Position numbers and translations under genes: made by a program | Shown: positions 1 through 8,855 of the stretch, in pieces | Layout: every line of letters starts with the position of its first letter | Position numbering within the stretch: the stretch's first letter is position 1 | The notes under the pieces: model-generated | Told to the model about the DNA's origin: nothing | The model's database searches: none | Seen by the model: only the letters and a program-made list of their open reading frames with translations | Assembly: GCF_001439845.1 (NCBI RefSeq) | Contig: NZ_JYLO01000003.1 | Span: forward strand, 434,001-498,000 | Direction of reading: 5' to 3' | Length of the DNA: 64,000 nucleotides | Source of the DNA: Pseudomonas lactis | Lineage (GTDB): Bacteria > Pseudomonadota > Gammaproteobacteria > Pseudomonadales > Pseudomonadaceae

Positions 1-54
1 CGTACTGAAATATGCGTAGTACTTCAACATAAAACTGACTAAAGGGTTATAAAT

Positions 55-525
55 ATGACGACATACGCCCCCCTTCCTATCGGTGGAACCTGGACCTCAC
101 CGGTCTCTCATACTCCCGTATTACGGGGCGAAAACCGTGCTGAACGGCTTGTCGCCGTCCCCGGCGAAGCGTCTGTGCTTATCGGGCGGGGCGGCGCTGA
201 CCATTTATGGGGAGCGTGGGGTGCAAATACCTTCAAGTATGAAAAGCTCTCCGACTCCTCTCGCACTAACGAAGATGTTATCTTTAATTTTGATCCTGGG
301 GAGGACAAGATTGACGTATCAAAACTGCTAAGTAAGTACAAGGTGAAGGAAGTCAGAATTCGGAATGAGCCGCCCGAGAAAATAGGTGATGTACAGATCA
401 TACATAGCCCCTTTGGCGACAGTAGACTCACAATCAAAGTGCGCCCCCATGGGCCAGACTTCTCTGTTCGTATTGATGCCATGAAATTGTTGCCTGAGCA
501 TATCGATTTCTTCAGTCGTCGTTAA
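55..525 (+). CDS. Orphan serralysin C-terminal-domain-like (RTX) protein, copy 1
   Basis: A 156-residue protein with no catalytic domain. Residues about 45-100 resemble the last RTX/M10 C-terminal block of the serralysin encoded at 5153-6586: a GGADHLWG element, then NTFKYEKLSDSS, then EDKIDVSKL, matching [20 protein letters not shown] and SDKIDLSGI in the protease. Only one degenerate calcium-binding nonapeptide is present. The ATG at 55 follows AAAGGG. There is no N-terminal signal peptide, so if it is secreted the route would be type I, through AprDEF encoded downstream. The second copy lies 325 bp downstream. I infer a secreted or cell-associated accessory domain; the function is unknown. 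Confidence 0.72.
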   Translation: MTTYAPLPIGGTWTSPVSHTPVLRGENRAERLVAVPGEASVLIGRGGADHLWGAWGANTFKYEKLSDSSRTNEDVIFNFDPGEDKIDVSKLLSKYKVKEVRIRNEPPEKIGDVQIIHSPFGDSRLTIKVRPHGPDFSVRIDAMKLLPEHIDFFSRR

Positions 526-850
526 AGTCTTGGTTGATGCCGGGTCGATCAGGTAAGCCATACCGCTGAGTATCGATCACGTGGGTGCTCGGGTAGGGAA
601 TGCCATCCGAACGAGGAGATGATTAGCTGGCGGTCACATTTATAACCCGCTGGCTTGAAGTATAAGCCAGCAGCCCTGGCGCCCAGATGATAAATGCGCT
701 ATTGGCGGTGACCTTAATAAATAATAACGTCATATTTAAGACATTTAATGTCAAGTATTTCGAGTGGAAAGTGTTATTGCCTGCGTGAGAGATTTCGATC
801 CGCAACGCGTAACACTTTCACATACACTCATTATCTGACAGGTGACTTAT
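526..850. other. Intergenic region with inverted repeats
   Basis: This AT-rich gap separates the two paralogous small genes. It holds an 8-bp stem GCTGGCTT/AAGCCAGC at 649-671 with a 7-nt loop. That stem is bracketed by a distant GGTCAC (632-637) and GTGACC (708-713) pair. A palindrome GACATT-T-AATGTC lies at 740-752. No U-tract follows the hairpin, so I do not call a terminator. The 740-752 palindrome about 100 bp before the next start could be an operator. No gene is seen here. Confidence 0.4.
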
Positions 851-1312
851 ATGTCCTCAATACAAAGCCTTCCCACTGGCGGCACGTGGACCCAACCGGA
901 AAACAGCCCGCCGACCTTGCGTGGTACAGACCAGCGTGAGCGCCTGGAAGCCAAGCGCGGCGAGCCCTCGGTGCTCGTCGGCGGCGGTGGTGCCGACCAG
1001 TTGGTGGGGCGCCAAGGTGAGAATACATTCAAATATGAAAAAAGCACCGACTCCCTTGGCGATGACCCAGACACTATCTTGAATTTCAACCCAAAGGAGG
1101 ATGAGATCGATGTGTCCGGAGTTTTGAAAGAAAACAACATCTCAGCCATTAATATCCAAACAGGCCCGCCCGTGAACGTGGGTGATGTGCAACTGACCCA
1201 CGAATTTGGCGTAAGCACCTTGAATATCAAGGTTAACCCTGAAGGGCCGAACTTTTCTGTGCGAGTGGACGGGGTAAATCTCTTGCCGGAGCATATTAAT
1301 TTCTTTCAGTAG
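851..1312 (+). CDS. Orphan serralysin C-terminal-domain-like (RTX) protein, copy 2
   Basis: Paralogue of the product of 55-525, with about 153 residues. The shared skeleton is a GGTWT motif near the N-terminus, [37 protein letters not shown] and a closing LLPEHINFF. The ATG at 851 is preferred over an in-frame GTG at 842 because ACAGGTGA sits 7 nt upstream of the ATG and would overlap the GTG. It lacks any zinc-protease motif. The stop is 8 bp before the end of the convergent LuxR gene. As with copy 1, AprDEF-dependent export is an inference. Confidence 0.72.
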   Translation: MSSIQSLPTGGTWTQPENSPPTLRGTDQRERLEAKRGEPSVLVGGGGADQLVGRQGENTFKYEKSTDSLGDDPDTILNFNPKEDEIDVSGVLKENNISAINIQTGPPVNVGDVQLTHEFGVSTLNIKVNPEGPNFSVRVDGVNLLPEHINFFQ

Positions 1313-1320
1313 GATTAAGC

Positions 1321-2106
1321 CTATGGGTTCTCCAAGTCATGGCCCAACGACTGAATGAATAACGAAAACAACTCGGGCTGCGACGAGATGTCCAGCTTGG
1401 CGTACAAATGCCTGCGGTGCACTTTTACCGTGTCCGGCGAGATCTTCAGGCGTTCGGCCATGGCCTTGGAGGAGAACCCACGCAACACCAGGCGGGCGAT
1501 TTCCAGCTCGCGGTCCGACAGCACACCGCTGCCGAAATGACTCAGCGCATCGCGAATCTGGCTGTCCATAGCCGGTGCCCGCTGGGTGCTTTGCTGCCAA
1601 TGCTGCTGCATGAGCGGCAACACCCAGGCCGACAGCGTGGTCAACAGCCCGGTTTCTTCAAAGCTGAAGCGCCGCTGCATACCCAGTGATAGCGACAGCG
1701 TGCCCGCGCCGGGCAATTGCAGGATCAATTGCACTTCGTCTTCCAGCACGTTGTCGTGGAAGTAATTGAGGAAGTACTCACTCTGGCGGAAATGATCCGG
1801 CGCCACTTCCTCCAGGCGGTATACGCCGCTGGCATAGTGCTCGCGGCAGGCTTGGTAGAACGGGTCGAGCAGGTACAGGCCGTTGAGGTACACCAGCATC
1901 GATGCCGGTTTGCTGCTGGGTTGGGCGTCGTACTCTTCCAATGCCTGGGGCGGGCCATCCAGCGGGTAGAAAATCGCCAGGGCATTATCGAAGGGCAGGC
2001 ATTGGTGCAACAACAGCACCAGTTGCTTCCAGAACCGCTCGGTGCCGATCTGAGACAAGGTGCGGCCCAACCCCGCATGCATACCCACTTCCCGGAACAG
2101 GCTCAT
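1321..2106 (-). CDS. LuxR-family transcriptional regulator
   Basis: A 261-residue protein. The N-terminal 180 residues are an unassigned sensor region that shares LLDPFY and VAPDHF..SEY with a second LuxR protein in this window (42746-43585). The C-terminal 60 residues are a GerE-type helix-turn-helix: LSDRELEIARLVLRGFSSK followed by MAERLKISPDTVKVHRRHL. It lacks an obvious autoinducer-binding signature. It is divergent from the permease/peptidase pair starting at 2306 and is the most likely local regulator of that pair. The start ATG at 2106 has a purine-rich GGGGATGG upstream. Confidence 0.88.
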   Translation of the reverse strand: MSLFREVGMHAGLGRTLSQIGTERFWKQLVLLLHQCLPFDNALAIFYPLDGPPQALEEYDAQPSSKPASMLVYLNGLYLLDPFYQACREHYASGVYRLEEVAPDHFRQSEYFLNYFHDNVLEDEVQLILQLPGAGTLSLSLGMQRRFSFEETGLLTTLSAWVLPLMQQHWQQSTQRAPAMDSQIRDALSHFGSGVLSDRELEIARLVLRGFSSKAMAERLKISPDTVKVHRRHLYAKLDISSQPELFSLFIQSLGHDLENP

Positions 2107-2305
2107 CCAACCATCCCCACCCTAAAATGATCGGCCAAGGGTTAGGCTTCTGGTGAGCACCGTCAAGGGGAGTACGCCAATAGGGGAATTGGCCGACAGG
2201 CCCGTCAGCCGATAACGTCGCCACTACTCAACGGGAAGCATATCCCGAGCAAATATCATTTTTCGTTTCTGCCTCACACCAAAAACAACGACAGAGGATA
2301 ACGAT

Positions 2306-3670
2306 ATGAGTGCTACCCCCGCGCCCGATGGCGTGCTCAAGCCCACCCTGAGCGTCTTTGATGTAGTAGCCATTACCGTTTCAGCGGTAACGCCGGCCAG
2401 TTCCGTCTTTGTGATCGCCCCGTTTGCCATCCAGCAGGCGGGCAGTGGCGTGTTCCTGGCGTTTGTGATGGCGGCGCTACTCGCGTTGATGTTCGCCTTC
2501 TGCTACGCCGAACTCGGCCGCGCCCATAACAGCGCCGGCGGCGAGTATGTGTATGCCAAGCGCGTATTTGGCGGCATGGCTGGTTACGCCACCTTCCTGA
2601 CGGTGCTGGTGATGTTGTTGTTTATCCCGCCGGTATTGGCCACCGGTGCGGCGACTTATCTGAATAACGCCCTGGGCACCAAGTTCGACGCGCAAACGGT
2701 CGCCCTGGTGATCGTGGTGTGCAGCTACGCCCTGGGCATTCTCAATATCAAGCTCAACGCCTGGATTACCGGCACCTGCCTGCTGTTGGAAGTGGCAGCG
2801 TTGCTGGTGATCGTGGTGATCGGCTTCGGCAATCCGGTGCAGCCGGCCAGTGTGTTGTTGCAGCCGCAGATCGTCGAAAACGGCGTGTTGCACCTGGCGC
2901 CTTGGGCCTTGGTGATCGGCGCCGTCGGCATTGGCCTGTTCTCGTTCAACGGCTACGGCCCGGCGGTGTTGCTGGCTGAAGACATGAAGTGCGGCGGCAA
3001 GGGCGTGCACAAGGCGGTGCTCTGGTCCCTGGGGTTGGTGGTGGTGATCGAGTTGGTGCCAATCACCGCGCTGTTGATCGGCGCGCCGTCCCTGAGCGAG
3101 ATGATCAGCAGCCCCGACCCGATCGGCTACCTGTTGACCAGCCATGGCAATGAAACCCTGTCGCGGTTGGTGAGCGCCGGGATTTTCCTGTCGGTGTTCA
3201 ACGCGATCGTCGCCATCGTGATCCAGATTGGCCGGGTGGTGTTCAGCAGCGGTCGCGATGCGCTGTGGACGCCGAGTATCAACAAGCTGTTCACGCGTAT
3301 TCACCCGCGCTGGGACTCGCCGTGGCTGGCGACGCTGTTCCTGGCGATACCCTCGGCGCTGTTGAGCTTCAGCTCTAACCTGGCCGACCTGACCTCATTC
3401 AGCGTGCTGCTGATCATGCTGGTGTACCTGGTGGTGGCGCTGAGCGCGCTGATGAGCCGGGTGCTGCTGCGTGATCGCGAGCATCCCTATCGCATGCCGT
3501 TATGGCCGCTGCCGGCATTGCTGGCGGTGCTCGGTGCCGGTTACCTGCTGGTTACCTTGATCCTGGAGGCCTCGGTACGCGACATCATGATCATCATCGG
3601 CTTGCTGGCCCTGTCGGTGATTTTGTATTGCATCAGTGGCCGGTTGAGTCCGGCGTTTCAGAAACTGTAA
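2306..3670 (+). CDS. APC-family amino acid/amine permease
   Basis: A 454-residue, very hydrophobic inner-membrane protein with about 12 predicted membrane segments. The N-terminal segment starts at residue 15 and carries the APC-superfamily pattern TPASSVFVIAP...GSGVF. The cytoplasmic loop AELGRAHNSAGGEYVYAKR is typical of APC transporters. ATG 2306 follows AGAGGATAACGAT. It ends 9 bp before the S58 peptidase start, so the two are probably co-transcribed. Together they could take up and hydrolyse a small amide or peptide. The substrate cannot be read from sequence. Confidence 0.88.
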   Translation: MSATPAPDGVLKPTLSVFDVVAITVSAVTPASSVFVIAPFAIQQAGSGVFLAFVMAALLALMFAFCYAELGRAHNSAGGEYVYAKRVFGGMAGYATFLTVLVMLLFIPPVLATGAATYLNNALGTKFDAQTVALVIVVCSYALGILNIKLNAWITGTCLLLEVAALLVIVVIGFGNPVQPASVLLQPQIVENGVLHLAPWALVIGAVGIGLFSFNGYGPAVLLAEDMKCGGKGVHKAVLWSLGLVVVIELVPITALLIGAPSLSEMISSPDPIGYLLTSHGNETLSRLVSAGIFLSVFNAIVAIVIQIGRVVFSSGRDALWTPSINKLFTRIHPRWDSPWLATLFLAIPSALLSFSSNLADLTSFSVLLIMLVYLVVALSALMSRVLLRDREHPYRMPLWPLPALLAVLGAGYLLVTLILEASVRDIMIIIGLLALSVILYCISGRLSPAFQKL

Positions 3671-3679
3671 GGAGTGGGT

Positions 3680-4783
3680 ATGCGTGCACGTCAATTGGGC
3701 ATTACGTTGGGGTTGGGCATGCCCGGCGAATTGAATGCCATCACCGATGTTCCCGGGGTTCGCGTCGGCCATGCCACCCTCAAGGCGCAGGTCGACGGCA
3801 AGCAGGTGCGTACCGGCGTTACGCTGATCCAGCCGCGTGCCGGGGAAGCGCGGCATCAACCGTGTTTTGCCGGCTACCACGTGCTCAACGGCAATGGTGA
3901 CGCCACGGGGCTTGAATGGATCAGCGAGGCGGGGCTGTTGACCACGCCGATGGCGATCACCAACACTCACAGTATCGGGGTGGTACGCGACAGCCTGATC
4001 GCCCTGGAGCGCGAGCGGCTGGCGGACCCGGCGGTGTACTGGTGTATGCCGGTGGTCATGGAAACCTACGATGGCCTGCTCAACGATATCTGGGGCCAGC
4101 ACGTGCGCCCAGAGCATGTGCGCCAGGCCCTGGACCAGGCGGAAAGCGGCCCGGTTCAGGAAGGCGCGGTGGGCGGTGGCACCGGCATGATTTGTCATGA
4201 GTTCAAGGGCGGCATCGGCACCGCGTCACGGCGGTTGCCAGCGGAGCAGGGCGGCTGGACCGTCGGCGTACTGGTGCAGGCCAACCATGGCAAGCGCCAG
4301 GAGCTGCGGGTCGATGGCTACCCGGTGGGCCGTCACTTGATGGACATTGCTTCGCCCTTTGCCGAGCAAGGTACCCCCGGCATGGGCTCCATCGTGGTGA
4401 TCATCGCCACGGACGCCCCCTTGCTGCCCCACCAGTGCCAGCGCCTGGCACAGCGTGCGTCCATCGGCATCGCGCGCACCGGTGGAGGCACCGAGGATTC
4501 CAGTGGTGACCTGTTCCTGGCCTTTGCCACCGGTAACCAGGATTTGCCACCGGCCGACTATGGGCGCAAGGACCTGCCGCTCAGCACCGGCTTGCAGATG
4601 GTCAACAATGATCATATTTCGCCGCTGTTCAGCGCGGCGGCAGAGGCGGTGGAGGAGGCGATCATCAACGCCATTCTGGCGGGTGAAGACATGACCACCC
4701 AAGACGGCGTCAAGGTGCCGGGCCTGGCTGGCGAAACCCTCTTGGCAGCCCTGCAACAGTGTGGCTGGAGTATGTCCCGGTAA
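3680..4783 (+). CDS. P1/DmpA-family (S58) aminopeptidase
   Basis: A 367-residue N-terminal-nucleophile hydrolase of the DmpA/BapA type, which removes N-terminal residues from peptides, beta-peptides or D-Ala amides. Family hallmarks are GVRVGHATL near the N-terminus, GGGTGMICHEFKGGIGTASR in the middle, and GTPGMGSIVVIIATDAPLL. In the last of these, self-cleavage would occur between Gly236 and the nucleophile Ser237. The ATG at 3680 is chosen because AAGGAG at 3669-3674 is correctly spaced; a GTG at 3674 overlaps that site. It forms an operon with the upstream permease. Confidence 0.9.
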   Translation: MRARQLGITLGLGMPGELNAITDVPGVRVGHATLKAQVDGKQVRTGVTLIQPRAGEARHQPCFAGYHVLNGNGDATGLEWISEAGLLTTPMAITNTHSIGVVRDSLIALERERLADPAVYWCMPVVMETYDGLLNDIWGQHVRPEHVRQALDQAESGPVQEGAVGGGTGMICHEFKGGIGTASRRLPAEQGGWTVGVLVQANHGKRQELRVDGYPVGRHLMDIASPFAEQGTPGMGSIVVIIATDAPLLPHQCQRLAQRASIGIARTGGGTEDSSGDLFLAFATGNQDLPPADYGRKDLPLSTGLQMVNNDHISPLFSAAAEAVEEAIINAILAGEDMTTQDGVKVPGLAGETLLAALQQCGWSMSR

Positions 4784-5152
4784 TGGGGGGCAGCGCACTT
4801 TAATAGTGCGAATAGTGGCTCTTTAATGTTGCTAATGACACCGTGACAATATATTGGATCCATTAATCAAGTCGGCCGCTCACTTAGAGTGGCTTTACTT
4901 GTATTTAATATTTAAATAGTGGTGAGCGCCGATTCGGCCACACAAACGCAACGGCCCCCAATAAACACTGCGTGCGACTTCTGCAACTTGAACCTGCGTC
5001 ACAATTGTGCGATGGAAATAGATGTAGACGAAAGATTTCAAGTTGTGTCAGTTTTCTTACGCCTTCAAAAGAGGTGAGTGATAGGACTATCCTCGCCCGC
5101 GAGGTTCCTATCGAACAAAGACTGATGCACTTGCAAACAAGGAAGTACGTTT
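4784..5152 (+). promoter_or_regulatory. Long leader/promoter region of aprX
   Basis: A 369-bp gap upstream of the protease gene with no ORF of its own. It has an AT-rich stretch at about 4890-4920 and a strong compound hairpin at 5080-5112. The outer stem is GATAGGA/TCCTATC, the inner stem CCTCG/CGAGG, and the loop CCCG. It lies 40 nt before the start codon and places a GGA triplet inside the stem. Extracellular protease genes in fluorescent pseudomonads are post-transcriptionally controlled by Gac/Rsm. That this hairpin is an RsmA/E target is inference. Confidence 0.45.
4794..4810 (+). terminator. Weak hairpin after the peptidase gene
   Basis: Inverted repeat CGCACT/AGTGCG with a 5-nt loop, beginning 11 bp after the stop codon. 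No clear U-tract follows, so termination activity is uncertain. Confidence 0.3.
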
Positions 5153-6586
5153 ATGTCAAAAGTAAAAGACAAAGCTATTGTATCTGCCGCGCAAGCCAGC
5201 ACTGCTTACTCGCAAATCGATAGCTTCAGCCATTTGTATGACCGTGGCGGTAACCTCACAGTCAATGGCAAACCGTCCTACACCGTGGACCAGGCAGCGA
5301 CCCAGCTGCTGCGGGATGGTGCTGCGTACCGGGACTTTGATGGCAACGGCAAGATCGATCTGACCTACACCTTCCTCACCTCGGCTACCCAGAGCACCAT
5401 GAACAAACATGGCATCTCGGGGTTCAGCCAGTTCAACACCCAGCAGAAAGCACAGGCCGCACTGGCCATGCAATCCTGGGCGGATGTTGCCAACGTGACC
5501 TTTACCGAAAAGGCTTCCGGCGGTGACGGCCACATGACGTTCGGCAACTACAGCAGTGGCCAGGACGGCGCCGCGGCCTTCGCTTACCTGCCCGGTACCG
5601 GTGCAGGCTACGACGGCACCTCGTGGTACCTGACAAACAACAGCTACACGCCGAACAAGACCCCGGACCTGAACAACTATGGCCGGCAGACCCTGACCCA
5701 CGAAATCGGCCACACCCTGGGCCTGGCTCACCCTGGCGACTACAACGCCGGGAACGGCAACCCGACCTATAACGACGCAACCTATGGACAGGACACGCGT
5801 GGTTATAGCCTCATGAGTTACTGGAGCGAGAGCAACACCAACCAGAACTTCAGCAAAGGCGGCGTCGAAGCTTACGCTTCCGGCCCGCTGATCGACGACA
5901 TTGCCGCGATCCAGAAGCTCTACGGTGCCAACCTCAGCACCCGCGCCACGGACACCACCTACGGGTTCAACTCCAACACCGGGCGTGATTTCCTCAGCGC
6001 CACGTCCAACGCCGACAAGCTGGTGTTCTCGGTATGGGACGGTGGCGGCAACGACACCCTGGACTTCTCCGGTTTCACCCAGAACCAGAAGATCAACCTC
6101 ACGGCCACCTCGTTCTCTGATGTGGGCGGCCTGGTGGGCAACGTGTCCATCGCCAAGGGCGTCACCATCGAGAACGCGTTCGGCGGCGCGGGCAACGACC
6201 TGATCATTGGTAACCAAGTCGCCAACACCATCAAGGGCGGGGCCGGCAACGACCTCATCTACGGTGGCGGCGGTGCGGACCAGCTGTGGGGCGGCACTGG
6301 CAGCGACACTTTCGTGTACGGTGCCAGTTCCGACTCCAGGCCAGGGGCTGCGGACAAGATCTTCGACTTCACCTCCGGTTCGGACAAGATCGACCTGTCC
6401 GGTATCACCAAGGGTGCGGGCGTGACCTTCGTCAACGCCTTTACCGGGCATGCCGGCGATGCTGTACTGACCTATGCCTCAGGTACCAACCTGGGCACCT
6501 TGGCGGTGGACTTCTCCGGGCACGGCGTGGCGGATTTCCTCGTCACCACCGTTGGCCAGGCGGCTGCCAGTGACATCGTAGCCTGA
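5153..6586 (+). CDS. aprX: Serralysin-type alkaline metalloprotease AprX
   Basis: A 477-residue secreted zinc protease (M10B; also called AprA), the main heat-stable caseinase of this group. The zinc site [11 protein letters not shown] spans about residues 183-193, and the Met-turn SLMSYW has its Met at about 221. An RTX block follows with GGAGNDLI and [17 protein letters not shown] at about 340-385. A C-terminal type I signal ends in DIVA, and there is no Sec signal peptide. AAGGA precedes ATG 5153. It is first in the order aprX-aprI-aprD-aprE-aprF, so substrate, inhibitor and exporter are together. Length matches the family. Confidence 0.97.
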   Translation: MSKVKDKAIVSAAQASTAYSQIDSFSHLYDRGGNLTVNGKPSYTVDQAATQLLRDGAAYRDFDGNGKIDLTYTFLTSATQSTMNKHGISGFSQFNTQQKAQAALAMQSWADVANVTFTEKASGGDGHMTFGNYSSGQDGAAAFAYLPGTGAGYDGTSWYLTNNSYTPNKTPDLNNYGRQTLTHEIGHTLGLAHPGDYNAGNGNPTYNDATYGQDTRGYSLMSYWSESNTNQNFSKGGVEAYASGPLIDDIAAIQKLYGANLSTRATDTTYGFNSNTGRDFLSATSNADKLVFSVWDGGGNDTLDFSGFTQNQKINLTATSFSDVGGLVGNVSIAKGVTIENAFGGAGNDLIIGNQVANTIKGGAGNDLIYGGGGADQLWGGTGSDTFVYGASSDSRPGAADKIFDFTSGSDKIDLSGITKGAGVTFVNAFTGHAGDAVLTYASGTNLGTLAVDFSGHGVADFLVTTVGQAAASDIVA

Positions 6587-6594
6587 TGTAAAGC

Positions 6595-6616
6595 GCGCGG
6601 CGCTTCGGCGCCGCGC
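6595..6616 (+). promoter_or_regulatory. UUCG-tetraloop hairpin between aprX and aprI
   Basis: A perfect 9-bp GC stem, GCGCGGCGC/GCGCCGCGC, closed by a TTCG loop. It starts 8 bp after the aprX stop and ends 18 bp before the aprI start. No U-tract follows, so it looks more like an mRNA 3'-end stabiliser or partial attenuator, setting the protease:inhibitor ratio, than a full terminator. Confidence 0.6.
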
Positions 6617-6634
6617 TCCTGGCTGGAGTTGGAT

Positions 6635-7003
6635 ATGCCACGTTTTTCCCCTTTGATCGCCTGTGTTGTGCAGGTGTTGTTCGTGTCGGCAGGAGCCCAC
6701 GCAATGGCTAGCAGTCTTGTATTACCCACCTCCGCGCAGCTTGCCGGGCAGTGGGAGCTGAAACAGCAGGATCAGGTGTGCGTGCTGAAGTTAGTGGAGC
6801 AAGCCAATGCCCTTGGGGGCGATATCGCTTGTGCCGAGCAGTGGCTGGGCGACAAGCCGCAGACATGGTCACCCACGCCGGATGGTATCTGGCTGTTTAA
6901 CGCTGAAGGCTCAGGGATCACCCATTTAAATCGCCAGAAAGAGGGCGACTATCAAGCCCGCACCAAAGCTGGCGAAGTTGTAACGCTGCAACGTAAACCT
7001 TAA
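6635..7003 (+). CDS. aprI: Periplasmic alkaline protease inhibitor AprI
   Basis: A 122-residue precursor with a Sec signal peptide (hydrophobic LIACVVQVLFVSAGAHA) and a mature body of about 100 residues. The mature part, beginning near SSLVLPTSAQLAGQWEL, has the Inh/AprI pattern: an N-terminal segment that inserts in the protease cleft, GQWEL, one Cys pair (VCVLKL and DIACAEQW) and WSPTPDGIWL. ATG 6635 is chosen because GGAG lies 6 nt upstream; the in-frame TTG at 6629 overlaps the ribosome site. It protects the periplasm from misplaced AprX. It sits directly between protease and exporter genes. Confidence 0.93.
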   Translation: MPRFSPLIACVVQVLFVSAGAHAMASSLVLPTSAQLAGQWELKQQDQVCVLKLVEQANALGGDIACAEQWLGDKPQTWSPTPDGIWLFNAEGSGITHLNRQKEGDYQARTKAGEVVTLQRKP

Positions 7004-7103
7004 TTAAAAGTTATAAGCATATAACTCGATTTGTTAGGCGGCCGTACCCTACTTGGTAGGGGTGACCCTTTTGCGTAATTCGCTGCAAGGAAAAACAATT
7101 AAT

Positions 7104-8855
7104 ATGGCGAAGTCCCATGGGGTGGCGCCCTTATTCAGGGCGCTGGGTGAATACAAGAGTATTTTGATCAGCGTTGGCTGTTTCACGGCACTGATTAACC
7201 TATTAATGCTGGTGCCCTCGATTTACATGCTGCAAGTGTATGACCGTGTGTTGTCCTCCCAGAATGAAACCACCCTGGTGATGTTGACGCTGATGGTCGT
7301 GGGCTTCTTTGCGTTTATCGGCCTGCTGGAAGTGGTGCGCAGCTTTATCGTGATCCGCATTGGCAGCCAGTTGGAGCGGCGTTTCAACTTGCGCGTGTAC
7401 AAAGCCGCGTTCGAGCGCAACCTGCAGCGCGGCCAGGGGCATGCCGGGCAATCCTTGGGCGACCTGACCGCTCTGCGCCAATTCATCACGGGGCCGGCGC
7501 TGTTCGCGTTTTTCGATGCGCCGTGGTTTCCGATCTATCTGTTCGTGATTTTCCTGTTCAACGTGTGGCTCGGCGTGCTGGCTACGGCGGGCGCGGTGCT
7601 GTTGATCGCACTGGCGTGCCTTAACGAATACTTGACTAAAAAGCCGTTGGGCGAGGCCAGCGGTTATTCGCAGCAGTCCACCCAACTGGCCACCAGCCAT
7701 TTGCACAACGCCGAAACCATCCAGGCCATGGGTATGCTCGGCGCGCTGCGCCAACGCTGGTTTGGCGTGCATTCGCAGTTCCTGGGCTTGCAGAACCAGG
7801 CCAGCGACACCGGTTCGATCATCACCTCCTTAAGCAAATCCCTGCGCCTGTGCCTGCAATCACTGGTGCTGGGCCTGGGCGCCTACCTAGTGATCAAGGG
7901 CGACATGACCGCCGGGATGATGATCGCAGGCTCCATCTTGATGGGCCGCGTACTCAGCCCCATCGACCAATTGATTGCGGTGTGGAAGCAATGGAGTTCG
8001 GCCAAGCTGGCCTACCAGCGCCTCGACGAGCTGCTGCGCGAATTCCCGCCAGAGGTCGAGCACATGGCCTTGCCGGCGCCCCACGGCCAGGTCAGTTTCG
8101 AGCAGGTCAGCGCCGGCCCACCGGGGCGACGCATGGCCACCCTGCATCAGGTCAGCTTCAACCTGGCCGCCGGTGAAGTGCTGGGCGTGCTAGGCGCGTC
8201 GGGCTCCGGCAAATCCACCCTGGCCCGCGTGCTGGTGGGCGTGTGGCCGACCCTGGCCGGTACCGTGCGCCTGGACGGCGCGGATATTCACCGCTGGAAC
8301 CGCGACGACCTCGGCCCGCATATCGGCTATTTGCCCCAGGACATCGAGCTGTTCAGCGGCAGCATCGCCGACAACATCGCGCGCTTTCGCGAGGCCGACC
8401 CGGAGCGGGTGGTCAAGGCCGCGCAACAGGCCGGTGTGCATGAATTGATCCTGCGCCTGCCCCAGGGCTACGACACCGTGCTGGGCGACAACGGCGGTGG
8501 CTTGTCCGGCGGCCAGAAACAGCGCGTGGCCCTGGCTCGCGCCCTGTACGGCGGGCCGCGCCTGATCGTGCTGGACGAGCCCAACTCCAACCTCGACACC
8601 GTCGGCGAAGCCGCATTGGCCAGCGCCATCATGCAAATGAAAGCCCAGGGCAGCAGCGTGGTGCTAGTCACCCATCGTTCCTCGGCATTGGCCCAGGCCG
8701 ATAAATTGCTGGTGCTCGGCGAAGGCCAGTTGCAGGCATTCGGGCCCAGCCAGGAGGTGCTGCGGGCGTTGTCCGGGCAGCAGGAAGCGCCGAAAGAAAA
8801 AACCGGTGTCAGTTTCAGTCGTCAGTACCCGGCCGCAAGGAATCCAGGCGCATGA
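7104..8855 (+). CDS. aprD: Type I secretion ABC transporter AprD
   Basis: A 583-residue inner-membrane ABC exporter: six-helix membrane domain (about 1-320), then an ATPase domain. Walker A is GASGSGKST, the signature is LSGGQKQR, and Walker B is LIVLDEPNSNLD. It energises export of AprX-type substrates directly from the cytoplasm. ATG 7104 starts MAKSHGVAP, as in the family. An upstream in-frame GTG region (from 7053) overlaps a CCCTAC-TTG-GTAGGG hairpin at 7047-7061 and is rejected. Its last codon overlaps aprE by 4 bp (ATGA), so the genes are translationally coupled. Confidence 0.95.
   Translation: MAKSHGVAPLFRALGEYKSILISVGCFTALINLLMLVPSIYMLQVYDRVLSSQNETTLVMLTLMVVGFFAFIGLLEVVRSFIVIRIGSQLERRFNLRVYKAAFERNLQRGQGHAGQSLGDLTALRQFITGPALFAFFDAPWFPIYLFVIFLFNVWLGVLATAGAVLLIALACLNEYLTKKPLGEASGYSQQSTQLATSHLHNAETIQAMGMLGALRQRWFGVHSQFLGLQNQASDTGSIITSLSKSLRLCLQSLVLGLGAYLVIKGDMTAGMMIAGSILMGRVLSPIDQLIAVWKQWSSAKLAYQRLDELLREFPPEVEHMALPAPHGQVSFEQVSAGPPGRRMATLHQVSFNLAAGEVLGVLGASGSGKSTLARVLVGVWPTLAGTVRLDGADIHRWNRDDLGPHIGYLPQDIELFSGSIADNIARFREADPERVVKAAQQAGVHELILRLPQGYDTVLGDNGGGLSGGQKQRVALARALYGGPRLIVLDEPNSNLDTVGEAALASAIMQMKAQGSSVVLVTHRSSALAQADKLLVLGEGQLQAFGPSQEVLRALSGQQEAPKEKTGVSFSRQYPAARNPGA

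Noticed and set aside
649..671. Hairpin between the two small RTX-like genes as a terminator
   Set aside because: It lies 124 bp after the stop and has no U-tract on the plus strand, so it is noted only as an inverted repeat.
5156..6451. Minus-strand 431-codon frame opposite aprX
   Set aside because: It lies entirely within the metalloprotease gene and its translation is low-complexity Val, Gly, Arg and Ala.
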